From Ophiura sarsii (Eukaryota > Echinodermata > Ophiuroidea > Amphilepidida > Ophiuridae): a stretch of 64,000 nucleotides of DNA. Of this stretch, positions 25,101-40,100 are shown piece by piece. Position 1 is the stretch's first letter; each line of letters starts with the position of its first letter. The notes below the pieces were generated by a model that made no database searches, was not told the origin of the DNA, and saw nothing but the letters and a program-made list of their open reading frames with translations. Location of the stretch: positions 19,977,874 through 20,041,873 of the forward strand of contig CM069455.1 in NCBI GenBank assembly GCA_035610835.1, written 5' to 3'. The position numbers were made by a program, and so were the translations under genes.

Positions 25101-28100
25101 CATCATTGCACTCTCTTCCTATTTTAATTAGCTTTTTGATAACAATTGATTGTTGTGTGCATAGAAAACAAAGCTTTGATTGAATAGGACAGGATTTGTT
25201 TATCTTGAGTGGTTTTAACCTCCCTTTCTTTGGCGGGAGTTGTGAATACTTATGAGGTGTGGGATTCATTGTTTTGAAATGCTGGTAGTGCTAGGGAGAA
25301 TAGCTGTAAAGATGAATTATGTGAGCCAAAATATGAAAATAAGTTTTTCATCGATTTTCGATTATGTCTTGCCACAGCGGAACAATGAAATTAACAGAGT
25401 AAGTAGGACACATTTTCACCATCATATAGCAAGTGTTTGAATTTGAAACATTATTTGTTTTATATTTTATATCACAGTCCTGTTGATAGATAAATAGACT
25501 ATAGTATGTCAATCTATAGCTCACATTCTTGCTTTAAGTGTGTCTTGTTGTTCATCATACTGATTTCTCAAGGCGTCTATGTCCATCTTGAATCTATCAC
25601 GATTGCCAAATATCTGAAACACAAAACAAAAAAGAAAACATATTTATGTAATTATGTATTGTACAAGTTTTAACTAGTTATTATAAAAATATAACAGGAT
25701 GGCTTTAACCCTAACCCTACCATATACCACGATTGGGCACCTTGGTACCACCCGACATGGAAGTTTTTGGATGAAAAAATGGACCCAGCTTATATAGTTT
25801 GCGCAATATACTGCGCAAACTAGCCTTGACAGCCGTGGTGTAGTGGGGAATTGTTTGCCTCTGGTGCGAAAGGTCCCTGGGTCAGATCCGGGGGTAGGGG
25901 GTGGTCGGGGGGATATTTTGGTCGTATTTTGGTCGATTTTCCACGTTGAAGAAAAAATTCTCTGTAAAAGGGGGGGGGGGGGGGGGGGTTGTAGAGTTAG
26001 GGGTTAAGAAGCAATTTTGTTGAATTTCTTTTTCTTCAAACATTTTCTAAGTTTTGTTAATATAACCCTAACCCTACCATATACCCCAAAATACCACGAC
26101 TGGGCACGTTGGTACCACCCGGCGTGGAAGTTTTTGGATGAAAAAATGGACCCAGCCCATATAGTTTGCGCAACATACTGCGCAAACTAGCCTTGACAGC
26201 CGTGGTGTAGTGGGGAATTGTTCGCCTCTGGTGCAAGAGGTCCCTGGATCAAATCCCGGGGGATCGGGGGGATATTTTGGTCGATTTTCCATGTTGAAGA
26301 AAAAATTCTGAAATATAATTCCCCACTTTTCATTTGTTTATTTTGTACATTTTGAATGCATTTTGTCACTTTCTTTTTAAATATACACCATCAATTCACA
26401 CCTCAGCCGCCCATAGGTATACTTCATTGCGACCCTCAGAAGCTCACTATGATCCCAAGTTAAAGAGCCGCTTGGTAGGCCAGGCCAAATATGCTTCAGG
26501 CAAGTTGCTGGGACTAGTGCATTGATGAGTGTTGACATGTTATTAACTATACTCAAAAACCACAAGGTTGTCTGCATAGTCAGTGTGCATGCAGTAGCAA
26601 GTCTATGTTTACAAGTTTTGACCTTATTTTGTCCTCAAATATTTATGTTAGCCAACTTAGCCAATTATAAAACCATAAAATCCTACACATGTGTACCACT
26701 CAAGTTGATATGTTCCAGGTTTTTAAGCAGCCCTTTAAGCCTTAAAACCATTTCCATGGTCAAACGTTTGATTATTGAGCAATTTTTCAATCAATTTTGA
26801 GTAAATGATAGCATTTTTGACTGTCTTATTGAAAAGAATTAGGTCACAATGCTTTTGTGTTGTAAATCAATTCACAAGACCCCCATTTTAACACCAACAT
26901 CAGTTCTGTAGGGTACCATACCATCCACTAGCCGCTCATCTATTAGACCACCTATTCAGTGATCATCCGTCCAATCATTATCCACTTCCGAAAACTCAGC
27001 GCCGCACATGTCCAAAAAAGTTGAGGGCCTCAAGGATTTTCTGTCTATATCTCACCTTGTTTTCTAAGTCTAATCTATCCACTTTTGATGAACCAATTTC
27101 TTCTGCCTGATAGATATGGAAAAAAGTTTACGTACAATGTGTGAGTCACAAACTCTGTTCAGTGGACAAGGGGCAGTCCACTTGAATGGTTTTTTTAAGA
27201 GCCACCTATTCTTCTCACATAGGAAAGGGGCGTCTACTTTCAAATCAACCTACTATCAAAAGCTTTTTTTAGAGCCACCAATTTCAGCAGGTAGAAAAGG
27301 GGAACCTACTCTCAAATCATCGGACAAGGGGCAGCCCGAATGGTGATAATATATATAGAAGTTGCAATCTCTATGCTTTGCTTATAATAAGTTGGTCCTG
27401 AAGAAGCCAGAGCTAATCCTGACGAAAGCTTGACATAAACTTGACTGACGCAAACCCGTTCAACTCTTGAGGGGCTGTTAATCCAAAAAACATTAAATTT
27501 ATTAAGCGCTGTAACTTTTGAACTATTAATGTGATGAATATAAAAATATACATTTTTGGAAAAGAAATGAGTTGGAGAATTCATTTTTGGTATATTTCAC
27601 TAAAAATGCTGACACTTTTTTTGCTTAAAATTTGCTGCAAACGTAGCAAAATCAGTTTTTGGAAAAAAATGCTGAGATTACACCAAAATCATCTAAAGAC
27701 ACTATCTAGGAATGATTTTGTTAACATACTTTCTTTTAGTTTTTAAAATTTTAGAGAACACCTTTTCGGCACGCTAGAATTCTCCACATTAAGACAAAGA
27801 AAAAAGACCTGTCTCACATACCTTGCGTGCATAAGTATGTGGAGTTGCCGCATAACCCTACACGATGAGACCCATTTGGGGGTTGAAATGTTTTTTTGTC
27901 GGACCAAATTTTTAAAAAATGGCTCAGAAAGAGCAACAAAAAAAGAAGCAAATTGGGCCAAAACAATTTTAGCATAGCTATTTTATCTATAAAAAAAATA
28001 ATTAAAAAAATTGCATATCGCATATATACATGTATAGCTATTTTCCCAAATGTATGTGAGACAGACTTTTTTTTGTTGTCTAATAAGAGGTACAAAAATC

Positions 28101-31100
28101 AAAACCAACTGATGATGGTTACATTTTATTGTAGGGTATTGAAGTATTTGTTTGAGTAAATACCTTAATCTTTGAAGTTGACATTCCCCTGGCGATATCT
28201 CTGGCTCTACCCAGTTCTTCATTACTAGGTTTATGTAGGGTGTTAGCCCTGTCAAGATTATCTTGCTGTTTCTGCAGTGTCATTCTAGCCTGCAGTAGGT
28301 TGAGTAGTTCTAATCCTAGCTCCTGACTCCGGTTTACCTATTGAAAAACAAAAAACATTTGAGTTATTATAGCCTTAGAACGCTAGATCTTTTATAACAA
28401 CCTGCATTTTCCCCACAGACCAGACAGACAGGACCATTTCCAGAGTCAACATAAGTTTCATGGGCTTTTGCAATTGCCATAGATCCCAAGTACCCTATCT
28501 TGTCTCGAGTGAATAATACCAGCACCAGGGCCAGGGTTCTAGCCAGAACCATTTTAGTGCCGGGTAAATTTACTGACGGCGAACGGAGAAAGTGTAGCAT
28601 GGTATGGGATCCAGAGGCTTTCTTAATGTCTTTTTAGGGTTTTTTAATTCCCTTTAAGGGTTCCTGCCACATAATTTCTTGTTTTATGAGGCAGTTTAAT
28701 GATTTTATCCACAAATTGTTAAAAAATAAACCACCCCCCCCCCCCTTTTTTTAAAAAAAAACTTTTTAAACTTTTTTTATAGAGTGCTTGGCGGATATTG
28801 TCAGTGCCGGGCGACCCCGCCCAGTGCCGCCCACCGTAGCTAGAACCCTGACCAGGGCCCTGTCATCAGACTGAATCAATTGTGACAGCATGGTCACCTC
28901 TTGGTTATGGTTTCTGAAAAGAAGGCCCTGCAATATATGCATTGATTTAATGGTTACACTTATATTACTAACCTCATGGTCATATTTCCTTACAAGGGCC
29001 CTGTTATCTGCGTCGAGTTGTACATATTTATCCGCTACATCTCTCTGGTCCGTCTCTAGGAAACCAGGTTTTTGTCTCATTTTTAATTTTTTTTTAAAAT
29101 GTGACAACAACAATACTAACCTCTTGGTCATATTTCCTTACAAGGGCCTGTACTCTGCGTTGAGTTGTACACATTTATCCTATACATCTCTCTGGTCCGT
29201 CTCTAGGAAACAAGGTCTTGTCTCACCATTTGTCTGTTCTCTTTAAATGTGATGACAACAATAATACTAACCTCTTGGTCATATTTCCTTATGAGGGCCT
29301 GTACATGTAATCTGCGTTGAGTTGTACATATTTATCCGCAACATCTCTCTGGTCCGTCTCTAGGAAACCAGGTTTTTGTCTCATTTTTCTGTTCTCTTTA
29401 ACTGTGACAACAACAATACTAACCTCTTGGTCATATTTCCTTACGAGGGCCCTGTAATCTGCGTTGAGTTGTACATATTTATCCGCAACATCTCTCTGGT
29501 CCGTCTCTAGGAAACCAGGTTTCTGTCTCATTTGTCTGTTCTCTTTAACTGTGACAACAACAATACTAACCTCTTGGTCATATTTCCTTACACGGGCCCT
29601 GTAATCTGCGTCGAGTTGTACATATTTATCCGCTACATCTCTCTGGTCCGTCTCTAGGAAACCAGGTTTTTGTCTCATTTGTCTGTTCTCTTTAAATGTG
29701 ACAACAACATCTTACTAACCTCTTGGTCATATTTCCTTACAAGGGCCCTGTAATCTGCGTTGAGTTGTACATATTTATCTGCTACATCTCTCTGGTCCGT
29801 CTCTAGGAAACCCAATTTTTGTCTCATCTGTCTGTTCTCTTTGGCAAGACGCATTCTCTCCATCTCAACTTGAGAGAGGTCATTGTCTACGGACATCAAC
29901 TATGGAGACAAATAGAACTATATAGCATAAAGTGATATTTAACATTCCTTTTCAAAAATGTTTGTAACAGATCTACAATACCAATATTGTGCATTTTACC
30001 ATGCTTGCTTACTTGCTTAAGCGAACGGAGAAAGTGTACACCATAGGCTCGTAATAAGTCCAACATCTTACCACGATGGACGGTATCAAATGCTTTTTTG
30101 AAGTCTATGAAGACCAATGCTGCAATGAGGTTGTTGTTCTTAATTTCCTCTACTATCCTTCTTAATTAATGCCAGAATTTGAGACACTGTTGATCTACCT
30201 AGGCGAAAACCATTTTGATTGTTTCGTAGAACCGGGTCTAGGTGAGGTCGAATTCTGTTAAGGAGCAGCCTGTTGTAAGTTTTTGCTACAATGGACGATA
30301 AGCAGATTCCCCAATAGTTCTTTCCTTCTCGTAAATCTCCACTCTTTGGAATTGGGATGAGATTTAGTATGGACCACTGGTCTGGTTTTCTCCCATTTAT
30401 CAGCTCATCATTGCAGAAGTTAAGAATTATATCATCCAGGTCACATCTTTTGAGAACTTCCGGTGGGATCTCGTCTTCACCGGGGCTTTAGCCTTTAGTA
30501 ATATTCTTCTTGGCAGCGTTGTATTCTTCCTGATCAAAATCGTCTGTTCGTATGTTAAATTCCTGAAACAATTGACTTATTTCTTCATCCTCATTTGTTA
30601 TGACAGGGGGATTTCCGAGTAGTTTCTGGAAGTGGGTATGCCAGGATTCCAATCTTTCTGTCTACCATGAATCTCTTGTGTTTTTGTACATTTTCAAACT
30701 GGAATATAATGGTATTGTTTTGACCATGTAAAAAAACTCTGATTCATTTTGAGTGTGATTTTATTAATCACTCGACTGTGGCACCCGTAATATTGCGGGT
30801 TGAGCAAGTTTTCATTCTGTGCGGAGTCTGTAAATACACAGGTTGATGGCTTGTTTTACTTCAATCACCCATATGCCAAATTTATAACAGAAATATGGCT
30901 TATCGCAAATTCCCTGAAACTAGACAAAATTTGCCTAGAGATGGAGCTTTTCAAAATAACATACGGTCACATAATGTGTACGCATGTGTGGTTGTGTATA
31001 TGGATTTTTGAGACAGTGAAAATGTAAAAATTACGGTAACATTTCTAGGATATTTCTTGCAAGATTTTGGATATATTGTGTTCAGATTTTAGTTATAATT

Positions 31101-34100
31101 TGAAATATAAACTAGTATGTTATTTAATATAATACCAGTGTATAATTTCACAAGAATATGTGATGCTATCTGAGAAAACCCGTCGGATGTCGCAAAATGT
31201 GAACTAGGGATTATGGGTAAAATAGAAAAAATAATAAAATAAAAAAATAAAAAAAGCTTTTTTCTTTTTTCTAGATTTTTTTAAAGAAAATTAGTTTCCA
31301 GTACTTTGTGTCATCATCTTTCATGAAATTTCACCTTGACAAACTTACTTAAGTCACTTTTATTATTAACCTTATAATGTTATTATATTGAATTATGTAG
31401 CTTTTTTGGCCTGTTTTCATGATTTCTTGTTTTGTAGCTTTTGATGATTTGTATCACAATCATCATTTACTCATAACTTTTTTTGTAGTGATCGTATAAA
31501 AATGATCGAAACAGTTCTGTAATCAGCACAGTTTTAGCTTTCTTATGATATAAATATCTCCAATATGAAAAATGCCACCATGTGGCCGGTTTTCACAGAT
31601 CGCATCACATATGTTGTCTAAAATCACTACACATCTGACAGTGCAATACCATGTGTCTGTAAGAGAGGTCAGCCATGAATGCCTCAGCACACACAGTTAT
31701 TATAGTAATGGTGCGTTCATACTCCCGCGCATTGACCGACGTCAACGGATATCTGTGCGCAGGTTGAAGCAATGTCAATTTTTGTCCGTCGACGTCGGCT
31801 GATACGTAAGGACGGGAGTATGAACGCGCCTTAAGTCTGTATACTGCAGTGAAGTGGCTAAACCTGTTTCAAGATGGCATAATTGTACACACCTTATTGT
31901 TGAGCTCAAATGCTTGCTGTTCAGTTTTTTCTCTCAGTCTTGTATTTTCTATCTTTAGATCCACCAATGCCTTTGAGGCCTGCAAGAAATAGTTGATAAT
32001 GACAATACAAATTTTGGCAATACTTTGATATCTGTTCATCACATAATCTTTATATAAATATCTAAATACATGCACTTATTAACAAACTGCTTCCAAGGCA
32101 AATAGTATGGCAACTTTGGAATTTATATCAAAAGACTATAGTCACCTGCAGAGAAGGTCAGTACTGGCCATATATGCGTGCGTGCTATTAGCATGTGGTC
32201 GGAAACATTCTTAATACCAAAGATACAATCAGGCCAATCGGATGCTCTTATTGGTCTGTTCAAAGTCGTGCTGTTCTATTCCACCAATAGCAACCGCACA
32301 TCCGTGTTTAAGCTTATCGCGGTCGTAATAGAAAAAAGTGCTGAACCTCTATGCAGCTGACTATAGTAGACACAATATCTGCCAAAGACTGAATATTTAC
32401 TCAATAGTGCTAAATATACCTTAAAGGTCCTAATAAAGGGTAATGAACCTGATTGTTTAACATGATATGCAAGGAGACACAGGTAAAATAATAACATTGC
32501 CACATTTTTAAATATAAATTAAGAAGAAAATCTCAATATTTTACCTTAAGTTTTTCTTCTTCGCTTGCAATAAGCTTACTTGACAGATCATATTTAGCAC
32601 CGGCGTTGTCCTCCATTCTGCCCTGTAGCTGTTCCAGTTTTCTCTGCAAGTATCTTTTCTCCTCCTTCAATTTCAGCTGTTGGATATAAGTTCAAATATT
32701 AAGTCAAATATGTGTTAGGCGACAAAAAACCCAACCCTGTCCCTGTTCTATGGGCAAACGGATCTCTCTGGTAGGGTCAGTGAGTGTGGTATTTTTGTTT
32801 TTTGTTGCTGTTTTTTCCCAAATTGTTTTGGTTAAAGGGGCATTGAGAGATACGTATGGGAGTGCGCCCTCCATATTTTTGGAAATCATTTTTTTTGCAC
32901 CTTCGTAATACTTAGGCACAATTCAACAGGATTTTTCCCCATTATTTTACTGGAATTGTTCTATGAAATTTTCAAATGTAAATAAACCCTTTTAATTTGT
33001 TTGAATACGTAACTTATGGAGCATCACAGTTTTTGATCTTTAAAAAAATCAAAACAATTGATTTTTTAAAAATCAAATTTAATGCAGTTTTCGTCTTGTA
33101 TGTATACTTTTAATTTTATCATTATTACATTTACACTCTTTTATTTTTTCCCAGGGGGGGGGGGGGGGGGGATGCTGGTGCCCTAACTTACATTTTCTCT
33201 TGCTAGTTGTGTGTGGCTTTCCTGTAGTTCATCTGCCGTTAGGTTGGCATTTGCTACATTGTTCTGTCCAAGCTGTGTCTTCAGATATAAAAGCTTGGCC
33301 CTGTACTGAGTTACCAAGCCCTGTGTAAATAAAGAAATAATAATCACAATAAATATTGTCACTAATCAAATTGTGGAACATGAGCGGATGGAACAAGGTT
33401 TTTTATGTCTTTTATTTAAATATATTCGTTACTTATTCTTATATAATGATCACTAAAGAAACCCGTTCTGCATATGTTATCCTTGACCAATTCTGCAAAT
33501 CATACCTCAAACGTGCGTGGGCTGTTAGATGTAATATCATGAACTCAAAGTGAGTCTTTATATTGAGACTATTGTATACGTGACTATATATAATAATTAT
33601 TAACATGATTAATGTTCTTTCGTTTTGTCAATTATTGTATGTATATATTATGAACGCACCGTCGGGTAGACGAGTGCCACTGTTGTAAAAGTGTATGTTC
33701 AAATAAATAAATAAAAATAAAAATGGGTGTGGTTTTGGATGTCATTCTGCAATTTGATTGGTTTTCCGCTGTTTTTCTGCTAATGTGAACTACATGTTTA
33801 TATTATAAGACCAATGGTATATCCATTTGGGCAGGGCTTAATTGGTACCTTCAGTGCTTAGAACATTGCATTGAGATGTTCAAATGCACCCTATTACACA
33901 ACTCAAAGGGTGAATTTGTTGTTGTTTGATTAAAATAAATCTAAAAAACTAACAAAAAGATAAAAATAAATACAGCTGCTTTACTTTATATGTTTCATAA
34001 TGTATAGGCTGTAACATATTTGTGTCATCGTAAATGGTCGCCGTACAACTCCAAATATGGTACACCTAATACATTATGAGACCAACGTATATAGCAAAAC

Positions 34101-37100
34101 AGCTACAAATTGTATTTATTCTCTAATTATACAGGGTGGATTAAAAAGATATGTGCACAGATTGGAACGACGCTTGACCTTGTAGTGTGCATTGAACCAT
34201 GAAATTATTTTTGTTTATAAAGCGTATTTACCGTAGCTCATCTTTCTAAAAAATGAAGTAATCAACTGAAAATAAGCAATGACAGGTTTTATAAGCTAAC
34301 CCCTTTTTTCACCATATTTCAATGGGATTTATACAGTTAAATACATTAAGACATGACTGTTACTGTAGCATTATTAAGTGAGTGACAATGGTGGCAACAT
34401 CAATGGAGGGCTTTGTTTATAAAGACATCAATATCAGCAAAGAGAAGTAATGTTTCTAGTTCAAATTGCAAGGAAGCTCAATTTAATTCTACATGTTACA
34501 AAACTCTAGCAGAAGAAGCAATGGACTCAGATTGTGAACCTACCTGTGAAGTATTTTCCTTCACAAATATGACTGACATTCATACTAAAGTGCAATTGAT
34601 CAAGAAACAGATGTCTTTAGAACATTTCATGTGTGTGAAACTTTGAGTCATGTTTTATATTATGCCAATATCACAATATATTACAGATAGATGGATATAG
34701 TAAACACTCACTCCATTTCATCATGACACATGTCTTAACTGTGTCAATCCCGTTGGAATTGTGACCGATGGGGTCAGCTTACAAAAACCGTCACAATTTG
34801 CTTATTTTTAATGAATTAGATTAAATACGCTTTATACAACGACCAACCATTTCTCCTTAACTATATCCGAGAGTGTTTCACAAAACCTTTCAGCCTGGGG
34901 GCTGATAGGTCGAAATACACAAATATTGGGCTGGTAGTAGATGTTTTGCAAAGTATGGCATCGTGGACAATTGCATACTAAGGTCACTTTAAATTTGCGA
35001 TCCTGGGTATTCCCCATGACAATTTTTACGTCATATGTTCTTAAAACATTTTCATTTTAATAAGCAGTGACTTCAAGCGAATTGCCAACAGTTGGGACAG
35101 GTTGCACCAGGTTGTTAGGCCTGAATAGCTGCAGTTGATTTTAATCCAACTCGTGCATGACTGGTCGTTCAAACTGTCAAGGCTGTGAGCGATTTGTGTT
35201 TCATAGTCCGCCCGAGCGACTTAAAATCACCTGCAACATACGACTGAAAGTCAGTTATGCCCATCATTTAACCGAGGTGGAAGGGCCATGAAACTAAAAT
35301 AGTAAGACCAGGGGTAGAATTTCGGCGCGAATCCACGAATCTATTCGCGTAAAATCACTACCGCGTGAATCCAGGTGGATTCGCGCAAAAAAAACCCTTT
35401 ACTTTTTTCTTCTTTTTCTAAGTCCAAAATAGGACCTTAGATGACTGGTATTTGACCCTTAGTCAACAAATATGCTGAATTTGGAAGTTGTGCAAGCTTA
35501 TAGCCTTATTCAAACCATCCTAGATAGGGAAAACCATCATGATAAAGAAACTTCATTTTAGATTTTTGCAAATCTTATCACGAGAATCCAAATTGAAAAA
35601 TTTGCGAGAATCCAGGATTCTCGCGAAATTATTCCGCGAGAATCTAAATGGACTCTCGCGAATTTCTAGGCATGTCAGACTCACCTGCATAATTGCATCA
35701 TTAGCTACAGGATAATTGACAGCTTGTGACATAAGCCTGGCCATGGATAGCATCACATCTAACATATTAGTGGCACTTTGTGGTTTGAAGTGCATCAGAA
35801 CTTGGGTTCTACAGTTACCACCGAAGATGTCACTCAACTGACGGTTTAGTTGAGAGTCCCTAGAATGTGAAGGAAAATTAGGAAACATTCAAAAACATTC
35901 TTTGACATAGAAATAACATACACAAATTATTCCAGCACTAACAAAAGGGCAGTGAGAGATACATTTTCTCAATTTTTCTGGAAATCAGTTTGTTTGCACA
36001 GGTACGTAATACTCATGGATATATACTATAGTAGATTCATAAACTCTGGCGTATCGGTTTCGATTTTGGACCTCGTCCATTGGGCGTTAGAGGAACCCAT
36101 TTTGACCAATGATGAAACAGCGGTACTTTTATAGATGTTATTATTTGCGTTCCATAATCATATGCTATTCATGAGAGTGTGGCTTTAGTGATTAGTGAAT
36201 ATAGCTGATCATGTAGCTTTACAAATCACGGCAACCAATATACTTAATCCAACAGCTTGAAATATGTTATCCCTTTGGAAGCGGTCACCACAATAATAAA
36301 AATCGACCATCATCGACCGTATAGTTTTCAAAAGAAAAATGTTATGTTTGTCAACCTATTCATAATTTAGTTTAACTTTTTATTATTTTCCTTTTTTATT
36401 ATGCACGTGACATAAAGGAAACATTAAACTAAAAAAGACCCGTTCTACATTTGTGAGAAAAAACGAATTAATTCAATCATCATCTTTTGTATAAACCAGG
36501 TACAAAACCATTTGGCCTAGATGGAGAAAAAGTTATATCAACCAAGATACGGATTATAAACGTTACTTTATATATTTGTGGCTGAATATTTATCTGAATA
36601 ACAACACATCTTCTTTATCAAAATATGCCGGCAATTGACAACACCTGTTTGCAGGCAAAGTCAATGCAGATCATTTTGCCGCAAGTTCCCAGTCACTAGG
36701 TTTAATAATAGTTGTTCACCCTATCTTTACATAGTGGTGAATACGTCACAATAGTACAGGCACTGATGATGACAAGGTATTATCCATGCCATATTACGAT
36801 TAAAATTTGTTTAGTGTCGGTAAAAAGAGTGTAGTTGTCGGTAAAATGAATTTTGAGATATTTATGGAATTATAGGCTTGGGAAAACTAAGAAAATAAAG
36901 ACAAGGTTACAGTGATGTTTCTTCATAAAATCAGAAAGCAGAATGCAATCTTAAACCACAAAGGTGTCATTTTGAAGCATTCAAAAAACTTTCCTTTATT
37001 AGTATTAAGATCTCAACTTTTTCTTTGGGAATCAACTGCATCCTTTTGCGGCGGCTGTACACATTTTTGAACATTAGATTCTATATCAAAACTAAAAAGT

Positions 37101-40100
37101 GATAAGGAAAAACCAAACTTGTTTCCTTTAGCTTTGTGCAACAAAATACCAGGTAAAATATTCTTTCCTGTCCACAGGAAAGTATTTCCAAGAGCCACCT
37201 ATCTATAGAAATAATTTCAGGGTCTAATCTAGATCACTCGCCCAGTTCCACGTGTTCATTACCAAGTGATATCATTTGAACTGTTGATCTACTGTCAGTC
37301 CAGTAACTTACCAGGTTACAAATTATATGCTCATTACTCCAAAACTATTGCTCAAATGTAAAGAGTATTAAGGGGGGACTCAAGGAAGTCACTTTTTGAA
37401 TTTTGTGAGTGCTGTAGTTATTGAACTATGACTAAAATGTATATAAAAGAATATATTTTTGGAAAGGAAATGGATTATCAGAGCCAATTTTTTTGAACAA
37501 AGCTGACAAAAATAATGTTGAGTAAAAATAATGCCCAAATCGCTTGATGATGATGTAAAGATACTAACTTAGGGACGATTTTTTTTTAACCTAATCTAAT
37601 ATTTTATGAAATTTTGACTAAAAAGTGCAACAACAAAAAAGTTTCCATTATTGGTAACTTTTTTGGCAACCAACTCATTGGCCAAAATTGCGATATTTCA
37701 AATGATCCATACACAACCAAAGAAGATTTCTTGATGCATCCCAGGATGCTTCACTTTCATCACATGACCACTGATTTCTGTCACCAGTGTCTACTGGTTC
37801 CCATCGACATTACAGTGCAAGGAAATGCTTATAAAAGTTGTTAAACGAGGGTCTTTAAGAAAAGAAAAAAAAAGAAAATCATTTTCACTCGTAACATCTG
37901 AATGCCTTGAATTGGTCAACTTTGATCAGTTTTGTGTCATTTTAAAGCTTAGAAAATGCTCTGAGAGTACACATAATCAATTCAATTGACTACACCTGCA
38001 AAGACCCCCTTTTGATGTGCTGCGCATCACATATTACCTGGCAAGGTACTTTTTAACACTAAATTCTATGCTAACATTAAAGGTGTATGTTCCGATCAGT
38101 ATTTTGGGGCTATGATTTTTTTTTCACATCAAGATATTTTGATATCAGAAGAATCCCCATATTTATCTTATTATGTCTGTAAAATCTTAGGGGCCAGAAA
38201 TGTTCCATTAAGAAATGATAGGCTAAAATGTGGTGAATTACTGCCAAAGGTGGTTAACCACCAACCAGTCTGTGTATTACTCAATGGGCCAATATTTTGT
38301 GACCTTGTGCTTCTACAAATAGAACTGTTGGAGTTATGCAACTTTGGAATACGACAATATTAAGGATGACCATTCATGTAAAATAGAAAACATTGAGTTG
38401 AAAATCGGGCCAGCAATCGGATCATCTACCTTTAATACCCACCCATAATCTATGACTCTGTTGGCTGATCCCCTCTTGCTGGCTAGCTGTTCTAGTAGTG
38501 GTTCAAGAGATAGCAAGGATTTGTTAAGCAATGGACCTTCTTTTTTCCTCAGTTTCTGCGGATCTTCCATCAACTTATCTGCAGCCGGCATATCAATGAA
38601 TTTAAAAGTAGACTGATGTGGGTAGCCTGGATCTTGTTGCCTTTCCTGCAAGGGAAAACATTAATGTTTCATGAATATAGAATAAGGAGAGATAATCACA
38701 CGATTTGTTTATTTTGACTTTTTAAAGTATTGATTTTCTCAATGCATCTTGTGTAAGGTTTTTGTGAGTGATAAATAACCCGCTCTAAAATTTTAAATAA
38801 ATGAAGAAATGTATATATTTAAAAAACAAACACATTTGACAAATTTTGAAAAGGTTTTTTTTCTTCTTTTTTTCCATTTGTATTTATTTTATAACATTTG
38901 TTGAGATATTATTTTGAAAATGTCTTGAGTTTTTTGTTCAAATCTTAGATCTGTAAATAAACATTTTCATTTCCCCCTTTTTTGAAAATTTCAAAAAAGT
39001 GTTAAAGTGTTTGAAATGAGGTACTTGACAAAACAATGTATAAAGAAGGACTGACTTTTTAGTAATAAGAATAAAGATTTATAAAAACAAATAAAGAAAT
39101 AAATTACCAGAGTTAGCGTAACCTTAATAAACACCGAGGTCCTCATCTGTGCTGGCCCGTAGTCAGTCTGACTGGTGTTTCTAGAAGATAAACCTTTCTT
39201 CAATGTGCTCATTGCATGTGCTTCACTTGTAACCCTTATACTATTCAAGTTCTGGATAATAAAAAAACATATTGTTATACGGTCAATACAAGCAATAAAC
39301 AACTTAACAATTGGCTTGGTGTGGGTAAAAGGGGAAAATGTTTTCTTGCAAGGATAGTGCTTTTAAAGGTAGATGTTTTCAACTTGATGTTTTCTATTTT
39401 ACATTGATAGGTCATTCTTAGAATTGTCGAATTCCAAAGTTTGAGTTGCATAACTCCAATGGTTCTATTTTTAGAAGCACAAGGTCACAACAAAATTGCC
39501 AATTGAGTACGTAGTACACAAACTGGCTGGTAGTTAACCACCTTTGGCAGTAATTTACCACGTTATATATAGCCTATAATTTCTAAATGGAAAATGTTTT
39601 GCCCCTAAGATTTTACAGACATAATGAGAAAAATATGGGGATTCTTCTGATATCAAAATATCTTGATGTGAAAAAAAAAATCATAGCCAAAAAAAGTGAT
39701 CGGAACATCCATCTTCGCTTGTATTGCATAGCAAATTTCTCCACAATTTGAGGCAATGTGTTTTACTAATTTCAGCTTGTAACACAGTTTTTACAGTGTT
39801 AACTTACGAACATCAGCCTTACAATGAATTGGAACAATATGCAACATTTTTCAAATGATTGAACTCGCTACATGACACCGTTAGCACTGCATTACCTTCA
39901 CATACAATCCCTGTTCAGCTGATATATCAAGGTTTAGGTTCCCCTCAACATTCTGAGATGTTCCTTGACCAACCTGTTTCAACAGGTCCCTGATTGTCTC
40001 ATTATACAACTCATACATAGATAAATCTATCAAGTAGTTGGTGAAGGCTATTGAGGATGAACCACCTATCAAGAAGAAAAAAGACAAGAAGTTAGATTTT

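Noticed and set aside
25836..25900. A functional tRNA gene
   Set aside because: A and B boxes are present but the full cloverleaf does not close and a second diverged copy follows; a tRNA-derived SINE is more likely.
34413..34646. Cys-containing plus-strand ORF (CEPTCEVFSFTNMTDI), considered as an ion-channel ectodomain exon
   Set aside because: The resemblance to DEG/ENaC Cys patterns is too short, no neighbouring exons were found, and it lies antisense in an intron.
38430..38442. Extended exon 5 using donor GTAGAT
   Set aside because: It would add 13 bases and shift exon 6 into a frame with an early stop; GTGGGT gives the kinesin-like DYGDSQL join.
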